64,000 bases of DNA from Mesodorylaimus sp. YZB2_4 (GCA_030248295.1 JASANH010000626.1:1984001-2048000), one strand, 5' to 3'. Shown: positions 1 through 11,181, numbered from the stretch's first letter. Program-made: numbers and translations. Notes: a model not told the origin generated them from the sequence alone.

Positions 1-428
1 CTCAAATCAAAGGCGGCATCTAGCCTCCTCAGACATTAAAGCCTGGCCAGTGCTCTCTTCATCGGGTACTTCGATCAGCAATTTGACTGTACAAAGTTCC
101 ACTTTACATTTTCTATTCTCTGCACCTGTATGGGCATGGCGGCGGGGTAGGGACAAACCTCCGTTATCGCAAACAGATGATGTTATGATGAAAAACCCCC
201 TGGCAAGACCTACAGGCTCTCGAGAGTAATTCGGCTTGAAATTTGGATTCGCGATGGGCAATTAACGAGGTAGGTTGCTTTAACACGAAGCCTGGCCACC
301 ACACAAAAAATCAGCCAACCGTGTCTCATGTTCAATTTTTACCTCGTCACCAAACGCTAATGTGCACTCGAGGGTGAAGGGACAAATTACACACGAAAGT
401 CGAACACTCGCCCCTGCTGGCGTAAAAG
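1..428 (-). repeat. Left arm of a large inverted repeat
   Basis: This block is the reverse complement of 8432-8850, and the match begins at the first base of the window, so it may extend further left. The two copies are nearly identical over the part holding an 84-codon open frame (7-261 here, 8593-8847 in the other copy), which differs by one Glu/Lys change. The inner part (about 365-428) overlaps a diverged relic of the tRNA-Ser-like SINE. No protein family is recognised in the 84-codon frame, so it is probably part of the repeat rather than a host gene. Confidence 0.85.
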
Positions 429-465
429 GCAGACGCCGAACCCACCAAGCCACGAGCACGGCCCC
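362..465 (-). repeat. Diverged relic of tRNA-Ser-like SINE (family I)
   Basis: Read on the minus strand this stretch follows the order of the intact SINE copies at 31000-31177 and 61987-62164: a GGCAGACGCC-type A-box side, a decayed TTCGA B-box side, then the GCACTCGAGGG body motif. It is much more diverged than those copies. The same diverged form is found at 8199-8290 and 8432-8518. Confidence 0.5.
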
Positions 466-1571
466 GTTTGTGACCTGCTTCGGCCACTTCCTGCCCCATC
501 TACGACTCATCGTCATTGCGGAGTCGCTTGTGGAAGTCCCTCTCCCTTGGTATCTGACTGCCTGCTGATCCACACGGCCGTCCATGCAATCGATCTGGCA
601 GGAGAAAAATGGACTCACTATAAAAAAGTTTCAAAATCTAAGCTGAGCAAGGCAGGCCAACAAGATCAATGTATGGTCAGCCGCAACGCAGGCCCCTCTC
701 ACACCAACGCCAAGGGGAAGGTGCAGGCCATTCACGCTATCCAACTCATTGTTCTGTATCGACCAAGAAACGATGTGCCTAACAAGCACATCTGACGCGC
801 CACTTTCCTTCCATAAATCAGAGGTTAAGACTGAGCAGACCTTGCAATAGCGGAAACAACGCAAGGAGGACGAAGAAATAGTTGAAGATCACGTGGTGAA
901 GGCGTTGGTTTCAACCCCCGACTGCGAGACCGCAGCTTTAGTTATATCGGTAGTTTAGTAAGTTCGTCGCTGGCCTTGCACGCTTAGCTCTCGGCGACTC
1001 AACCCTTACCATCAGTGGCCCCTCACCGTCTAGCTTTTCCTGACTGTGGCTGGCGCCAGTCTTGCAGGGAAGCTGAGGGCAGGGGAACCATAGGCTGTGA
1101 TGGGTTGTGCCGCTCGATGCGCCGCTTGGCGTACATCCAACTGGTTCCTGATCTTCCTCTGTTGGGAGGACGGAACCGATGAGCCATAGACGGAATCTTA
1201 TTGTTAGACAGTGATGGATAACCTAGATTTTTACTGGTCCAATGAAAATCTCAACACTACTCACACGGCCGAAACACGGCCCTTATGTACGAGTCCTAAT
1301 ACACTGGTCTATAACATTTGCATGTCACCTAATTTCAAGAAAAACCTGCCTGAAAGGAACGAGGTCGTCTGCGAAAGCTCAAGTCCAACAGGCAAACAAA
1401 GCATTATGCAAATAGTCAACTGATAACAAGTATCTACGCTGATTGATACCTCTGTCATTGGCTGCTGCTGGGAAAACCAGTAACGGCGCGTAATGAAATG
1501 AAGTCAGAGCCCAAAAATAACTATACCGCAGTTGTTTGGCCTGTGGAGAAGGTAATAGTGTATTTGGTACC
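466..1571. other. Intergenic, no supported gene
   Basis: Only short overlapping open frames on both strands, without convincing splice sites or family motifs. A stretch near 975-1010 (ending in CGGCGACTC) weakly resembles the middle of SINE family II. Confidence 0.5.
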
Positions 1572-2016
1572 CATTTTTTATTAAAAAGTTTTTGGGCGGA
1601 AGCCCGTTTTGCCTCTAGCCGGCCAGCAGTCAAACCTTATAAGCAGGGCTGGGCGGGGACCAGCACACACAGCAGCGTCCCTCTTTGGGTGTCCACTAGG
1701 AGCACCTCAACACGAGGGCATCGGGCTAGATACCAAACTCCACGGACTGGCGGGTGGACGTGAACTCTGTCGGTGTCTGACAGCCGGGACTGTCAATATA
1801 AGTACTCGTTTGGCTTCTGTCTCCACTCAGAGCAACTCGACAGTACTGGATGAGTCACCCACAGCCTGGCGTGCAAGGTCAGCGAGGGCTTATGGTTCGC
1901 AAGCTGACCTCCATCACTGGGGATCGAACCTAAGACGAGTCCAGCCACTTGCTCTCAAGCAATACTGTACATATGTAGAGACGAATGCCGAACCACCGCT
2001 GCACCACTACGGCCGC
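1572..2016 (-). mobile_element. tRNA-derived SINE, family II, near full length
   Basis: On the minus strand it begins GCGGCCGTAGTGGTGCAGCGG, a tRNA-like A-box head. A GGATCGAACC-like B-box region lies about 80 bases in, followed by a 300-base body. It ends with a short hairpin (GGGCTTCCGCCC) and an A/T-rich tail. It aligns along its whole length with the plus-strand copy at 31283-31711. No target-site duplication was obvious here. Confidence 0.8.
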
Positions 2017-3316
2017 CACTCGGGCGGACGGGAGTAGAAGAAAAGTGAGCTCGACTGAAGGGGTGGGAAGAAGGGAGAGATGGACGTCAAATTTTGTAAA
2101 TTTCACCAATGCGTACTGTATTTTGCAGCAGTCGAACAGGAGGGCTCACAGACGTGATGACTGGCTGGAAGAATGACGAAAGCCTGAACTGCTGCATCAC
2201 CGTGGCCGCTGTACTGTATTTGGTTGCCGCTGCATCATTCAGCCTATCTCAGTTGTCTTCGTTCGCCTCTCGATACCCACCAATGAAATCCTTGGCTCGC
2301 CTTAGGGCAAACTAGAGCTGACCAGAGGATGGCTCAAGCCACAGGAACAATGCCTCGCAGTCCACGACGCCTTGCGATATCGTTTATTGCCACCACACCG
2401 CAAGGGCCGTGTAGACTCTCAATTCGGGAAGCAGCCGCACGTGCCGTCCATGGAAAGGGTTCTGACGGACCAGAGCCAGGAGTGCTCATGGAGCAAGTCC
2501 AGACCAGGAACTCTAGACTAGTTCTCTCCCGATGCCTGCAACCAGACCAGTCACTCGACCTCGACCTCGACCTCGCTCTCGGTCTCGTGCTGGCCCTGAC
2601 TTGGGAGAGGCGGACCAGTTCCCTGAACCAGTGCTGGAATAGGCCAGAGAGCATACAGTAGTACATTCATAGTCCATGCCTATCACACCAAGCGACGGGT
2701 TGATGTCTCTGCCTCCAACGACTAGGAAGCCTGCCTGGAGAGTTTCTGAGGCCATCCTCTCCCCCTCGGTACCTTATCTTGTAGGGCTATTCAGCCTACT
2801 ACAAGAGTCGTATCGTATAGCCCTTTCATCGTGTTGTAAAAACCATCTAGTGACGCAGTCTTCTTTTCCGATGACTGTACGAATGGGCATTTCGACGACA
2901 ATCAAAGACCTTTACGTGCTTCTCGAAAAATCGAAAGCAACCTTGATATGTCAAACGGTATATCAATATATCCAAAAACCTGCATCTTTTTTAGCTACCG
3001 TGTCTACTCGAAAGTCTTCCCTGGGGCGATAAAATTTTTAATTTGGGTCAAAGCGGACAAAGTCGAGGGAGTCTTAAATCTTCGAAGCTGCCAGTTTTGT
3101 AATTCTAAAAGTGAAATCCCACTAAATATCTTCCTTCACTCCCAAATACTCCCGAGATTTCTACCCACAACCCAGAATCAAGTAACCTAACGATCGATTT
3201 CAGCCTTGCGATGCGACCAACCGCCTAAGCTGAACTGCAAGTTTTCTCGGACCCTGAGGACATACAGTATTCGAGGGTAGACTTTCGAGTGAACATCGGT
3301 AACTTACAATATTTTC
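2017..3316. other. Intergenic; one diverged dispersed repeat
   Basis: No supported gene. Positions about 2500-2665 read on the minus strand resemble 47030-47170 on the plus strand (shared CACTGGTTC, CCAGGCACGAGG-like and TTTGCAGGCATC blocks), so this is a dispersed repeat of unknown type. Confidence 0.45.
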
Positions 3317-3742
3317 TTATCCAGGAAAAGACCACAGGCGGTCTCTTATTATGCAAGTAATGATAGAAAACGCACAGTTTTTATATAATCGCGTAGCTGA
3401 TGTATTTGGGGGCTTGATCCTGTAGGTCTTGTCCATGAACCGCTCATGGCGCGGTCTTGATGAATCAGTTGAGGATACCAAATGCAACAGTTTTTGCCGC
3501 ATTTCCTCACTGATCGAGACACGTCTGAAAAACACAAAATTCCCAATGCACAGTACTTCGGCTTGTTATCCGAGATTCTTCTCGGTAATCAGATGGTTTG
3601 AGCTGATTGACTGATCAACCGAATGAAGGACGGGTTTTATCGGAACTTACTTTTCCTCTTTCTTTATTTTTGCCTGCACGAAATTCGAATAAAACGGCGT
3701 CAAGAGCAGAAACAAGCAAACCGTAGGCAGCATATTCTTCAT
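3317..3742 (-). CDS. Secreted peptide precursor with allatostatin-C-like disulfide ring
   Basis: Two exons, 3651-3742 and 3317-3524, joined in phase (donor AA|GTAAGT, acceptor TTTTTCAG), give 99 residues. Residues 1-24 are a clear signal peptide: Met-Lys-Asn start, a hydrophobic core rich in Leu/Phe, ending Phe-Val-Gln-Ala. The mid-part is charged and contains basic sites. The C-terminus reads YKNCAFSIITC followed by IIRDRLWSFPG and the stop. The two cysteines are six residues apart with Phe at ring position 2, as in allatostatin-C peptides (CYFNPISC, CAFNAVSC types). A terminal Gly would allow amidation. Insect allatostatin-C usually ends one or two residues after the second Cys, so the 11-residue extension is unusual. 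A calcitonin-type hormone was considered, but its ring spacing is different. A TATA box lies upstream. The gene model is fairly secure; the hormone family is an inference. Confidence 0.65.
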
Positions 3743-3803
3743 TGCGGTAGTCGTTTCATCAGAGGACCGAATCTCTCATTTGCTCTCTTTGTTGCTCGCT
3801 CCT

Positions 3804-3812
3804 TATTTATAT
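3804..3812 (-). promoter_or_regulatory. TATA box of the peptide gene
   Basis: The minus strand reads GATATAAATAAGG here, about 65 bases upstream of the ATG at 3742. That leaves a plausible 30-40 base 5' leader. Confidence 0.5.
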
Positions 3813-6660
3813 CTCCTCGAGAGTGCACTTGTCATTTAGTTCTAGTAGGTCAGCATTTACGTCTCCGACTCGTCGGCGATTATCACTCGGCCAATTTATG
3901 AATTCCCATTCGTCATTTTCAATTCATTGAATGTCAATGCATCAATTATCAAACCGTGGCTAATAGATTCAAAGGCGGCGCGATATTTTTAAAGGTACAA
4001 TGACGGATGTATACGCAAGTTGTGAAGACAATGTTAGAAGTTTGCTCTTTTGTCCAATGCCCCATCATTTGAGCTAGGATTCGAAAATTCCAGGAAAATT
4101 CCTTGACATCTACGTCATCGTGATGAAATTGACGTAGTATTGATCATAGGCCATCCATATGTGCCTACAGTATGTATCGGGAATGCAGTGGACCGACACA
4201 GGACACTTTCAAGTTGTGACGTTCTTATCGAATAACTTCGGATCCCTCAATTGGGCTCCCTTTTGGGAATATTAATAAACACTGCATACTGTGTCCTTTG
4301 AAAGCAAATCGGAGAAGGCACAGTAGCTACTCCCTTGTCCTGGCTGTGAGAAGGGCCTATGTTACATATCGAAGATGCATACTGTATTTGGGGGGAGCTC
4401 AATCGAAACAGTAAGGCCTTCAAGAAGCGTCCTCCAAATTTGAATATTTGAAATAGGGGGGGGGGGGGGGTCGAGCGGGAGCTGAGTTTTCGTTTCATTC
4501 GGGACACTTTTTTGTGTTCTTGTGATTCGTCCTACCTGTTCGATGAGCATCACGAAGTTAGATCCCCGGTAGCTCAATAGTATGGCGCCTGCTTGCAGAT
4601 CTATGAGTTAATTTCGACAGACTTGTCCTATTGCGAGAAGACAAAAATAAAGTCGCGCAGTTTTTTCATAGATCCTCATTATTTCTCGATTTAGCAACCC
4701 AAGGGTTGTAATATATTTAAAGTGCATTTCGACAGCTTTTAATTGCTGCGAAACAGGTGCGTATTGTGCTGACTAAATCAGCTGCGAAAAGAATCGATCG
4801 ACGAAAATCGGAAATGATTTTTCGCTTGGCGTCGGATTTCTATAATAGATCAGGAGAGGAGACCCCTATTTTTCACGACTTGACTTTTTCCGCTCACACT
4901 AAAGTAAAAATTTCCGTGCATTTTTTAGAAACACCTCCGTTCGCTTCGTAATGCTAAATATTAAAAAATTATTTGTTTGAAAGAGGCAGGGAAAAAGCCC
5001 CTTCGCCACATTTTTCAAGGATTTCCATATTCAAAAGTTTGACGATTTCTGACTAGGATCTCAAGAATTTTCTTAGCTAGACTAATTCTCACGATCAGAT
5101 CGTCCAAGGGAACCTAAGTCGTTAGTCAGAGCTGCACAGAAGTTAGTCTTCTAAGAAACGTGAGAGGTTTCTGTGTAAGACTGAGGATCTTACGGCCTGG
5201 CAACCAGACTCTGATCATCTAACCTTTTCCGTTTCATTTACTTCAAACTCTCTCACAACCCTGCATCAGACAACTTTATTATTCGCTGTGGCATAGTTTT
5301 ATATATACATTATGACAGCTAAGAAGCATGTATTCATATCACCAGCCAACCATGTTTTCCTCCTAACGCAGCATCAAGCAATACATCAAAACGATCGCAT
5401 TTACCTTATCTGCACCTTCCCCATTTTTCTTGAAATTCACGAATGACTTTCAGCAATGCTGTTTGTTCGTCCATACTTTCACTGATTCCTCGATCTCGAG
5501 CTTGTCGCATGCTTGACCTATTTCGGAACGATTTCGCTCATGATGGTCGAAAAATTCAATACCATTGAAAACTGGTGATTCTTGACCATGCCTTTCTTCG
5601 ACTACAGGGCGATTGGCGGCTCATGCTGCAGTGGCTCATGCGCAGTGGGTTAGGCCTTTACCTCGCGAAGTGTTTGCACTTACGGACCAGCGAGTGTTCG
5701 ACTCGCGGTCAGATTATCGCCCCTTTACCCTGGAGTCAACCACCACCCCTTTACCTTGTGGTCAAACATGGACATAAAGTAAGTGAAAAAGGGCTTGGAC
5801 ATATTGCATGTAGTGCCTTACATACTTCGTGCTGTCTTCGCGAATAAATTTAAATAAATAGCCGATGAATTCGGGGGTCAAACAATGGGATTATTGTTTA
5901 GACTGCATTAGCACCTCTTACCGTTGCGATGCTTGCTTATTTTTCTTTCCTTCTCATCGGTAGACCAATGCGCGTCTGCTTTCCTGCCGCTCAGTATGTG
6001 GAACGAGTTGGTTCGATCATCAGCGATAGATCCTGAGAACAACGCCCGATTGCATATTACGCGAGGCACTCGTCGATGAAGAGCTCATCGCGGAGAGTAG
6101 GCCTTTTGGGCATAGGTCGGGTAGGGCCGTGTGAGGCTGTCTGTTGGGGACGCCCTTGTGCGAGTGACGCATGGGAATTCTCCATCCATGGAAACATTCG
6201 ACTGCTGGGGCAACACGGAGCCGCCTCCTCGATTAGGCATCCAAAAACATCCTTTGTTGACCCGCTGGCTACGTGCTCTTGGTTGTTATGTAAAATTTGT
6301 GTTCGGGACGTCATCATATTTTATTGCGCTTTTAAAATGTCCAAACGCGAAAATATCAAAAAGTTTATTATTGAAAACTTTATGTACTAAACGGCCAGTA
6401 ATACACACTGCACGTTTTCAAATAATTAGTTGTTTCCTTGGCCTGAGAATTTTTACTAAATGTGCAAAAACCTAAGTGCCTGTTTTGAGGAATGTTGATG
6501 AACAAAATGCCATGGCGGTAAATTGAAAAAGGTGCTACTGCTCCACCTTTCTAACAAAACTTTCTAAGGCGCAGCAAACATCGACTGGCTGACATTTGTT
6601 ACTGTACCCCCTAACAAAGATACAGTAGACGTGTGGCCAAGCCCGGCTCCGGCCAGCTTA
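3813..6660. other. Intergenic; tRNA-like relic and poly-G run
   Basis: No supported protein gene. A run of G lies around 4457-4470. About 4563-4616 resembles a decayed tRNA-Ala (GGTAGCTCAAT, then GCGCCTGCTTGCA, then a ruined T-arm), which suggests a tRNA-derived repeat fragment rather than a working tRNA. The rest is A/T-rich and featureless to my eye. Confidence 0.4.
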
Positions 6661-6973
6661 CAAGAGAACATCGCCAACCAGCAAGTCGAACTTGACATAA
6701 CGGATGATTGAAATTTGCTCCCAGGTGCTATAGTCGAACACGAAACACGAGACGCGCAGGGTTTTTCCAACACTCGTGCTTCGGGTTTCGGGTTTTTCCA
6801 TAAAAGCTCGAAAAACTGGGAAGGATTCAGAAACCACGCAGGACTTTTGGCTCTGACCACTGGTGACCAGTTGGCCAGACGGGTCTAATATTCTGCTGAG
6901 AGCTTACTATCGCACCTAGGCACAAATTACAGTCATCGGTCATGTCGAGTTCGACTTGGCGGCTGTTCCCGGT
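6661..6973. mobile_element. MITE copy, older member of the 51363-51800 family
   Basis: The ends are inverted: CAAGAGAACATCGCCAACC at the left and a diverged GTTCGACTTGGCGGCTGTTC at the right. The interior shares with 51363-51800 the block TGACCAGTTGGCCAGACG and the TCGAAA/CGGGTTT-rich middle. No coding capacity, so non-autonomous. Confidence 0.65.
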
Positions 6974-8195
6974 GTTTGGTATAGGAGGAGGCGGCTGTTC
7001 TCGGCACAGGCAACAACAGAGAGTGAGCAGGAAAAAGGCACTAACATGAACCAAAGACGAAACAGGCCCGAAACTGGTTAGACGCACAAATGAGACCTTT
7101 GCTAATGAGCAACCGGTTAGGCCATAACCCATATTATCACTACACTTATTAGATCTGACGATGAAAGGCCCTTCCAGATTTATATACATTACGTGTGCAT
7201 GATGTGGTCGTGATTTCTTACCTTACGATTAGGGCCACTTGCAGCAGCACACATATGATTTATACAGAATTTTTCAAAAAGATCAGTAGTTTAAAAACTA
7301 AAAACCGATTCGTTGGCACTCTGCATAGGTATATCAACAACCAGGGAGAACGCCACAAATAATCCTGTGCAAGAAAACCGAGTAAAACTGAGATCAATAA
7401 GGCGGTGTCTTTATTTTTCTGTTCCGACGGTTTGGACGTTATCAGCTGGAACGAGGTCCGCTTTTGTATAGGACCCCAAAAGTCTAAGCGTCTAGGCCAT
7501 CGCACAAAGCAATGTTGTTCGGCGCGTTTCCTGCACGGACCCAGATATGTATACCATTAGATTGAGCGGCAGCTGTTTTTTAAAAGTTTTTCTGGGTTGG
7601 GTTTCGAAAAACCAAGTTTCCTAACGAGATTTCTGACACGGGTTTGCCAGTAGCCTGCAATGATATAAGTCACGAAGTAAGCGAGGCTGTGATGACCAAC
7701 TCTCACGTCAGGCTCCTTCGGAAGTCTCCAAGGAGCAGCCCCATCCAGGCATCCTGTGTCATTACCAGCGGCCCAGAATGTTACTGGGCGAGAAGCGAGC
7801 GGCCTTCCCGACTGGTGTTCGAGGACAAGTTTCCTGCTGGTTCTGCACCCGTTTAGCATCCGCTACTCGACGATACTGGATGATTCGCCCATGCCATGGA
7901 CGGTTTTACAAAATTACCCTTCCGCCGACCTGCGTTAGGGTTGCTGACTACATACTTCTTGCAAACTCGCAAGAGTCGTTTGGACGAAACCTCCGACTGA
8001 AACAGGGCAAACCTTGCGGCTAAAATATCAATCAGAATGGTTGACGTTTGCGAGCAAGGGGAGACCAATAAAGTGATGCTCTCCCACTCGCCATGGCCCG
8101 CACACTTGAAGAGGGTCATCTCCAAGCAGATTCATTATGACCTGAGCCACCTTGGCTCTTTTTGTCTCAGCTGTCGAACACCGGCACCGGAACCG
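6974..8195. other. Intergenic, no supported gene
   Basis: Short frames only. About 7858-7905 (ACTCGACGATACTGGATGATTCGCCC) resembles the ACTCGACAGTACTGGATGAGTCACCC part of SINE family II at about 1835-1860, so a fragment of that family is likely present. Confidence 0.4.
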
Positions 8196-8520
8196 GAATT
8201 TTTACCTCGTCACCAAACGCTAATGTGCACTCGAAGGTGAAGGGACAAATTACACACGAAAGTCGAACACTCGCCCCTGCTGGCGTGAAAACATCCAGCA
8301 CTGTTCCAACACATCCAACACTGTTCGAACACATCGAACACTGTTTGAACATATCTAACACTGTTTGAACACTGTGAAACACAGTGGTGGAACACATCCT
8401 AGGATTGATCGTACATTGATGATGATTTTACGCCAGCAGGGGCGAGTGTTCGACTTTCGTGTGTAATTTGTCCCTTCACCCTCGAGTGCACATTAGCGTT
8501 TGGTGACGAGGTAAAAATTG
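8196..8520. repeat. Foldback: two SINE-like arms around a minisatellite loop
   Basis: The arm 8199-8285 is the reverse complement of 8432-8518, with a few mismatches. The loop 8286-8415 consists of short repeats of the type CATCCAACACTGTTCGAACA. The same loop sequence, including the flank ATCCTAGGATTGATCGTAC, recurs inverted at 11387-11460. As RNA or single-stranded DNA this would form a long hairpin. Confidence 0.75.
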
Positions 8521-8850
8521 AACATGAAGACACGGTTGGCTGATTTTTTGTGTGGTGGCCAGGCTTCCTAGTAAAGCAACCTACCTCGTTAATTGCCCAT
8601 CGCGAATCCAAATTTCAAGCCGAATTACTCTCGAGAGCCTGTAGGTCTTGCCAGGGGGTTTTTCATCATAACATCATCTGTTTGCGATAACGGAGGTTTG
8701 TCCCTACCCCGCCGCCATGCCCATACAGGTGCAGAGAATAGAAAATGTAAAGTGAAACTTTGTACAGTCAAATTGCTGATCGAAGTACCCGATGAAGAGA
8801 GCACTGGCCAGGCTTTAATGTCTGAGGAGGCTAGATGCCGCCTTTGATTT
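8432..8850 (+). repeat. Right arm of the large inverted repeat
   Basis: Inverted partner of 1-428, with about 8 kb between the arms. It contains the same 84-codon open frame (8593-8847). The similarity stops near 8850, just after TTTGATTTGAG, which equals the first bases of the window on the other strand. Confidence 0.85.
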
Positions 8851-9401
8851 GAGCTCCGCCTTTGTCGAAGCAACCTCCATCAGTAGTAATCAATGAGAAA
8901 TTTCTGACACGACATGCAAGAAATGACATGTTTTCCATGTCTGAATTTGACGCATTGCTGCCAGTGCACGCTTTTGTTGCCCCTACTCAACACTACTGTA
9001 CAACACTCAACAATCATCGAAGCCTGCTCTGTAAGAAGGGGTCCCCCAGTATCAGTTTTCACCCCTGATCATTATGCTAGCCCCTCACAGTACTTATTCT
9101 AGGAGAAAAAATGCATCACCAACCACCCCCTTAAGCAACTCAAATCCCTTGGCTTTTTCTTCTACTGTATCAGCCCAAACTGCCAGCGTCGGCAGTAATG
9201 TGGCGCTTTACACCATGGCATGGCTCTAGATATAAAACCATAATTGTGTAAGCCTACAATGCATTGCCATATTTGAAGTGTATTGTACAGTAGGTTTACA
9301 CTCACACTGCACCCATAGGGATGATAATGTGGGTTCAGTGTTCAATTAGCAGCTTGCCACAAGCGGTATCGCTTCTGTGTTTTCGTCTTGGTCAAAAGAA
9401 A
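8851..9401. other. Intergenic, no supported gene
   Basis: No domain, splice pair or repeat partner was recognised in this stretch. Confidence 0.4.
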
Positions 9402-9698
9402 ATGTCGGCTGTGATTGGTGGTGACGTCCGCCCGAATATCAAAACGGTGCTGCGTCCAACGATTGAGAGCAAGAAAGTGATTAGCGCTCAATTCAAAAAG
9501 TTCATTGCCAACATGTTCCATCGCAAGCGTTGTCAATGTGGCCGCAAAAAATTTCAAGGCGACCTATGTGCAACAGACAGATGCGTCTGTCGCAACACCG
9601 GGAAAATGTGCACTGAAAAGTGCAAGTGCGACCCGTCGCGCTGTGCAAATCGTGGCAACGTGAAATCGACATCGTCGTCGACGTCGTCGTCGGACTGA
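9402..9698 (+). CDS. Short ORF with a CXC (tesmin/TSO1-like) cysteine-rich motif
   Basis: From the ATG at 9402 the frame encodes 98 residues. The centre reads KRCQCGRKKF..., then C-x5-C-x-C, then C-x3-C-x-C and a further Cys. This is the repeating Cys pattern of CXC/CRC zinc-binding domains seen in tesmin/LIN-54-type proteins and in some mobile-element proteins. It is followed by a low-complexity Ser tail and a stop. It lies 200 bases upstream of a BEL/Pao integrase remnant on the same strand, so it may be part of a decayed mobile element rather than a host gene. Only about half of a normal CRC region is present, so DNA binding is uncertain. The real start is not decided. Confidence 0.4.
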   Translation: MSAVIGGDVRPNIKTVLRPTIESKKVISAQFKKFIANMFHRKRCQCGRKKFQGDLCATDRCVCRNTGKMCTEKCKCDPSRCANRGNVKSTSSSTSSSD

Positions 9699-9892
9699 AG
9701 TGGTGGAAGCAACAACAGTGGTGTGATCGCAAATGAAGAGTGTGGCACCTGTAACAGAAAGCTGCTTGTAACTTGTACTCGTACTTGTAATGCTGAAAGT
9801 GTGTGATTGTACGTGTAAAAGCCAGCCTAGGAAGTGGTCGAGTCTTCGCGGAGCTCTCGTGAACCGTAATACGACTGACAGTATACAACAGT

Positions 9893-10387
9893 TTGGTAGA
9901 GCAGTGTATGAGGAAAACTTTCGGCAAATTGTGTTTGAGCTTGACTCAGTTGCAAACTGTAGTCATTGAGATCGAAGCGGTGGTCAATTCGCGTCCGCTC
10001 ACTTATGTCGGGGCGGACATTCAGTCGGGCCATGCCTTAAGTCCAGCGCATTTCTTGTCCTGGAACATAGCTACGGGTACACCTTCTTGGGATCCACAAG
10101 AGAGGGAGGATCCTAATTTCGCGCAGGGTGTATCTGCGACCGCTAAGCTCTTGGAGCATTGGAAAAAAGGCCAACGGCATTTGGAGGAGTTCTGGAAGAA
10201 ATGGCGCGATCAGTATCTCCTGAGCTTGCACGAACGTTCTCAGCGTCAGCTGAAACAGCCTCATTCGAGATCTTCTATCGTGCCTTCAGTTGGTGATGTG
10301 GTACTGGTGTATGACGACGGTCCTCGTGGATCGTGGAGGTTGGCGCGAGTTACTGAGTTGGTTGCGGACTCTGACGGAGAAATTTGA
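9893..10387 (+). pseudogene. BEL/Pao retrotransposon integrase, C-terminal remnant
   Basis: The open frame reads EIEAVVNSRPLTYV near its start, which is the end of the BEL/Pao integrase core, including the Glu expected for the DDE site. It continues with FWKKWRDQYLLSLHER and VGDVVLVYDD...RGSWRLARV, the conserved C-terminal module (DUF5641-type) of Pao integrases. It stops at 10387, before the usual end of the protein. The gag, protease, reverse transcriptase and RNase H parts are missing, so it is a broken fragment. A miniature LTR element starts eight bases downstream. Confidence 0.85.
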
Positions 10388-10395
10388 TGTCCAAG

Positions 10396-11097
10396 TGTGA
10401 CCAGCACGCCTGGCGGTCGGGAGTAATCATACGCTCCCCTGGCTGGGACGTCAACCTCTTCGGTTGATGTTTCTAGAGCAGGTATAGTCGCGAGACTTGC
10501 CTGCCTCCAGTCGGAGTTTTTTGCTTACAGACTTCGGTCTCGACTATCTCCCGCCGCCTGGGTGCGTTGGTTACACTGGCGTCACGAACCAAAGGGCCTT
10601 CTTCGGACGTAAGCCCCTTATGGACTAGTGTGCTAGCCCGGATGGTTGTAGGGAATGCCGGACTGCCGCGCCTGCGCTTGCTGTGGCCCGGGGTTCCCTG
10701 CAGGTGTACTCCCCACCAGACTTCGGTCTGGGTTGCCTCCACTGAGGCACCAGGGCCCAGCGGGCGAAACCTACTCCGCTATTACCTACGTGGGAAGAGA
10801 AGGTTCGGCGAGCGTTTGGTGCGCCTTAGCGCGACGGTGGGTGGAACACCTAGCGCTGATAAGGCACCTCCACTGGGGTGTTGGTTCTCCCAGTTGGAGA
10901 ATGGCGGGGGGAGGAATGTGACCAGCACGCCTGGCGGTCGGGAGTAATCGATACGCTCCCCTGGCTGGGACGTCAACCTCTTCGGTTGATGTTTCTAGAG
11001 CAGGTATAGTCGCGAGACTTGCCTACCTCCAGTCGGAGTTTTTTGCTTAGAAACTTCGGTCTCGACTATCTCCCGCCGCCTGGGTGCGCTGGTTACA
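10396..11097 (+). mobile_element. Miniature LTR element (TRIM-like)
   Basis: Two direct repeats of about 180 bases (10396-10575 and 10917-11097), each starting TGTGACCAGCACGCC and ending GGTTACA, flank a 341-base interior. They differ at only a handful of sites. The interior begins TGGCGTCACGAACC, in the position of a primer-binding site one base after the left repeat. It ends ATGGCGGGGGGAGGAA, a polypurine tract directly before the right repeat. The outer flanks share CAAG, a possible 4-base target-site duplication. There is no coding region for retrotransposon proteins, so it needed a helper element. The LTRs are named from structure only. Confidence 0.7.
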
Positions 11098-11100
11098 CAA

Positions 11101-11181
11101 GGTCCTTTCCCGATCTCTGCAAATGGCAATCGTTTCGTCGTCGTGATCATGTGCATCTTCACCAAATTGGCTGAAGCGGTG
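11101..11181 (+). pseudogene. Ty3-type integrase fragment
   Basis: Twenty-seven codons read GPFPISANGNRF, VVVIM and FTKLAEAV, which match the start of a Ty3/gypsy integrase core (GPLP...GN.Y..V..D.FTKW.EA). The frame decays afterwards. It abuts the miniature LTR element. Confidence 0.6.

Noticed and set aside
2329-2661. Overlapping 110-codon ORFs on both strands
   Set aside because: Low-complexity CTCGAC/CTCGGT repeats keep both strands open. The region is a dispersed repeat.
4563-4616. Possible tRNA-Ala gene
   Set aside because: Only the D and anticodon side resemble a tRNA. The T arm and 3' acceptor strand are ruined, so it is not a working gene.
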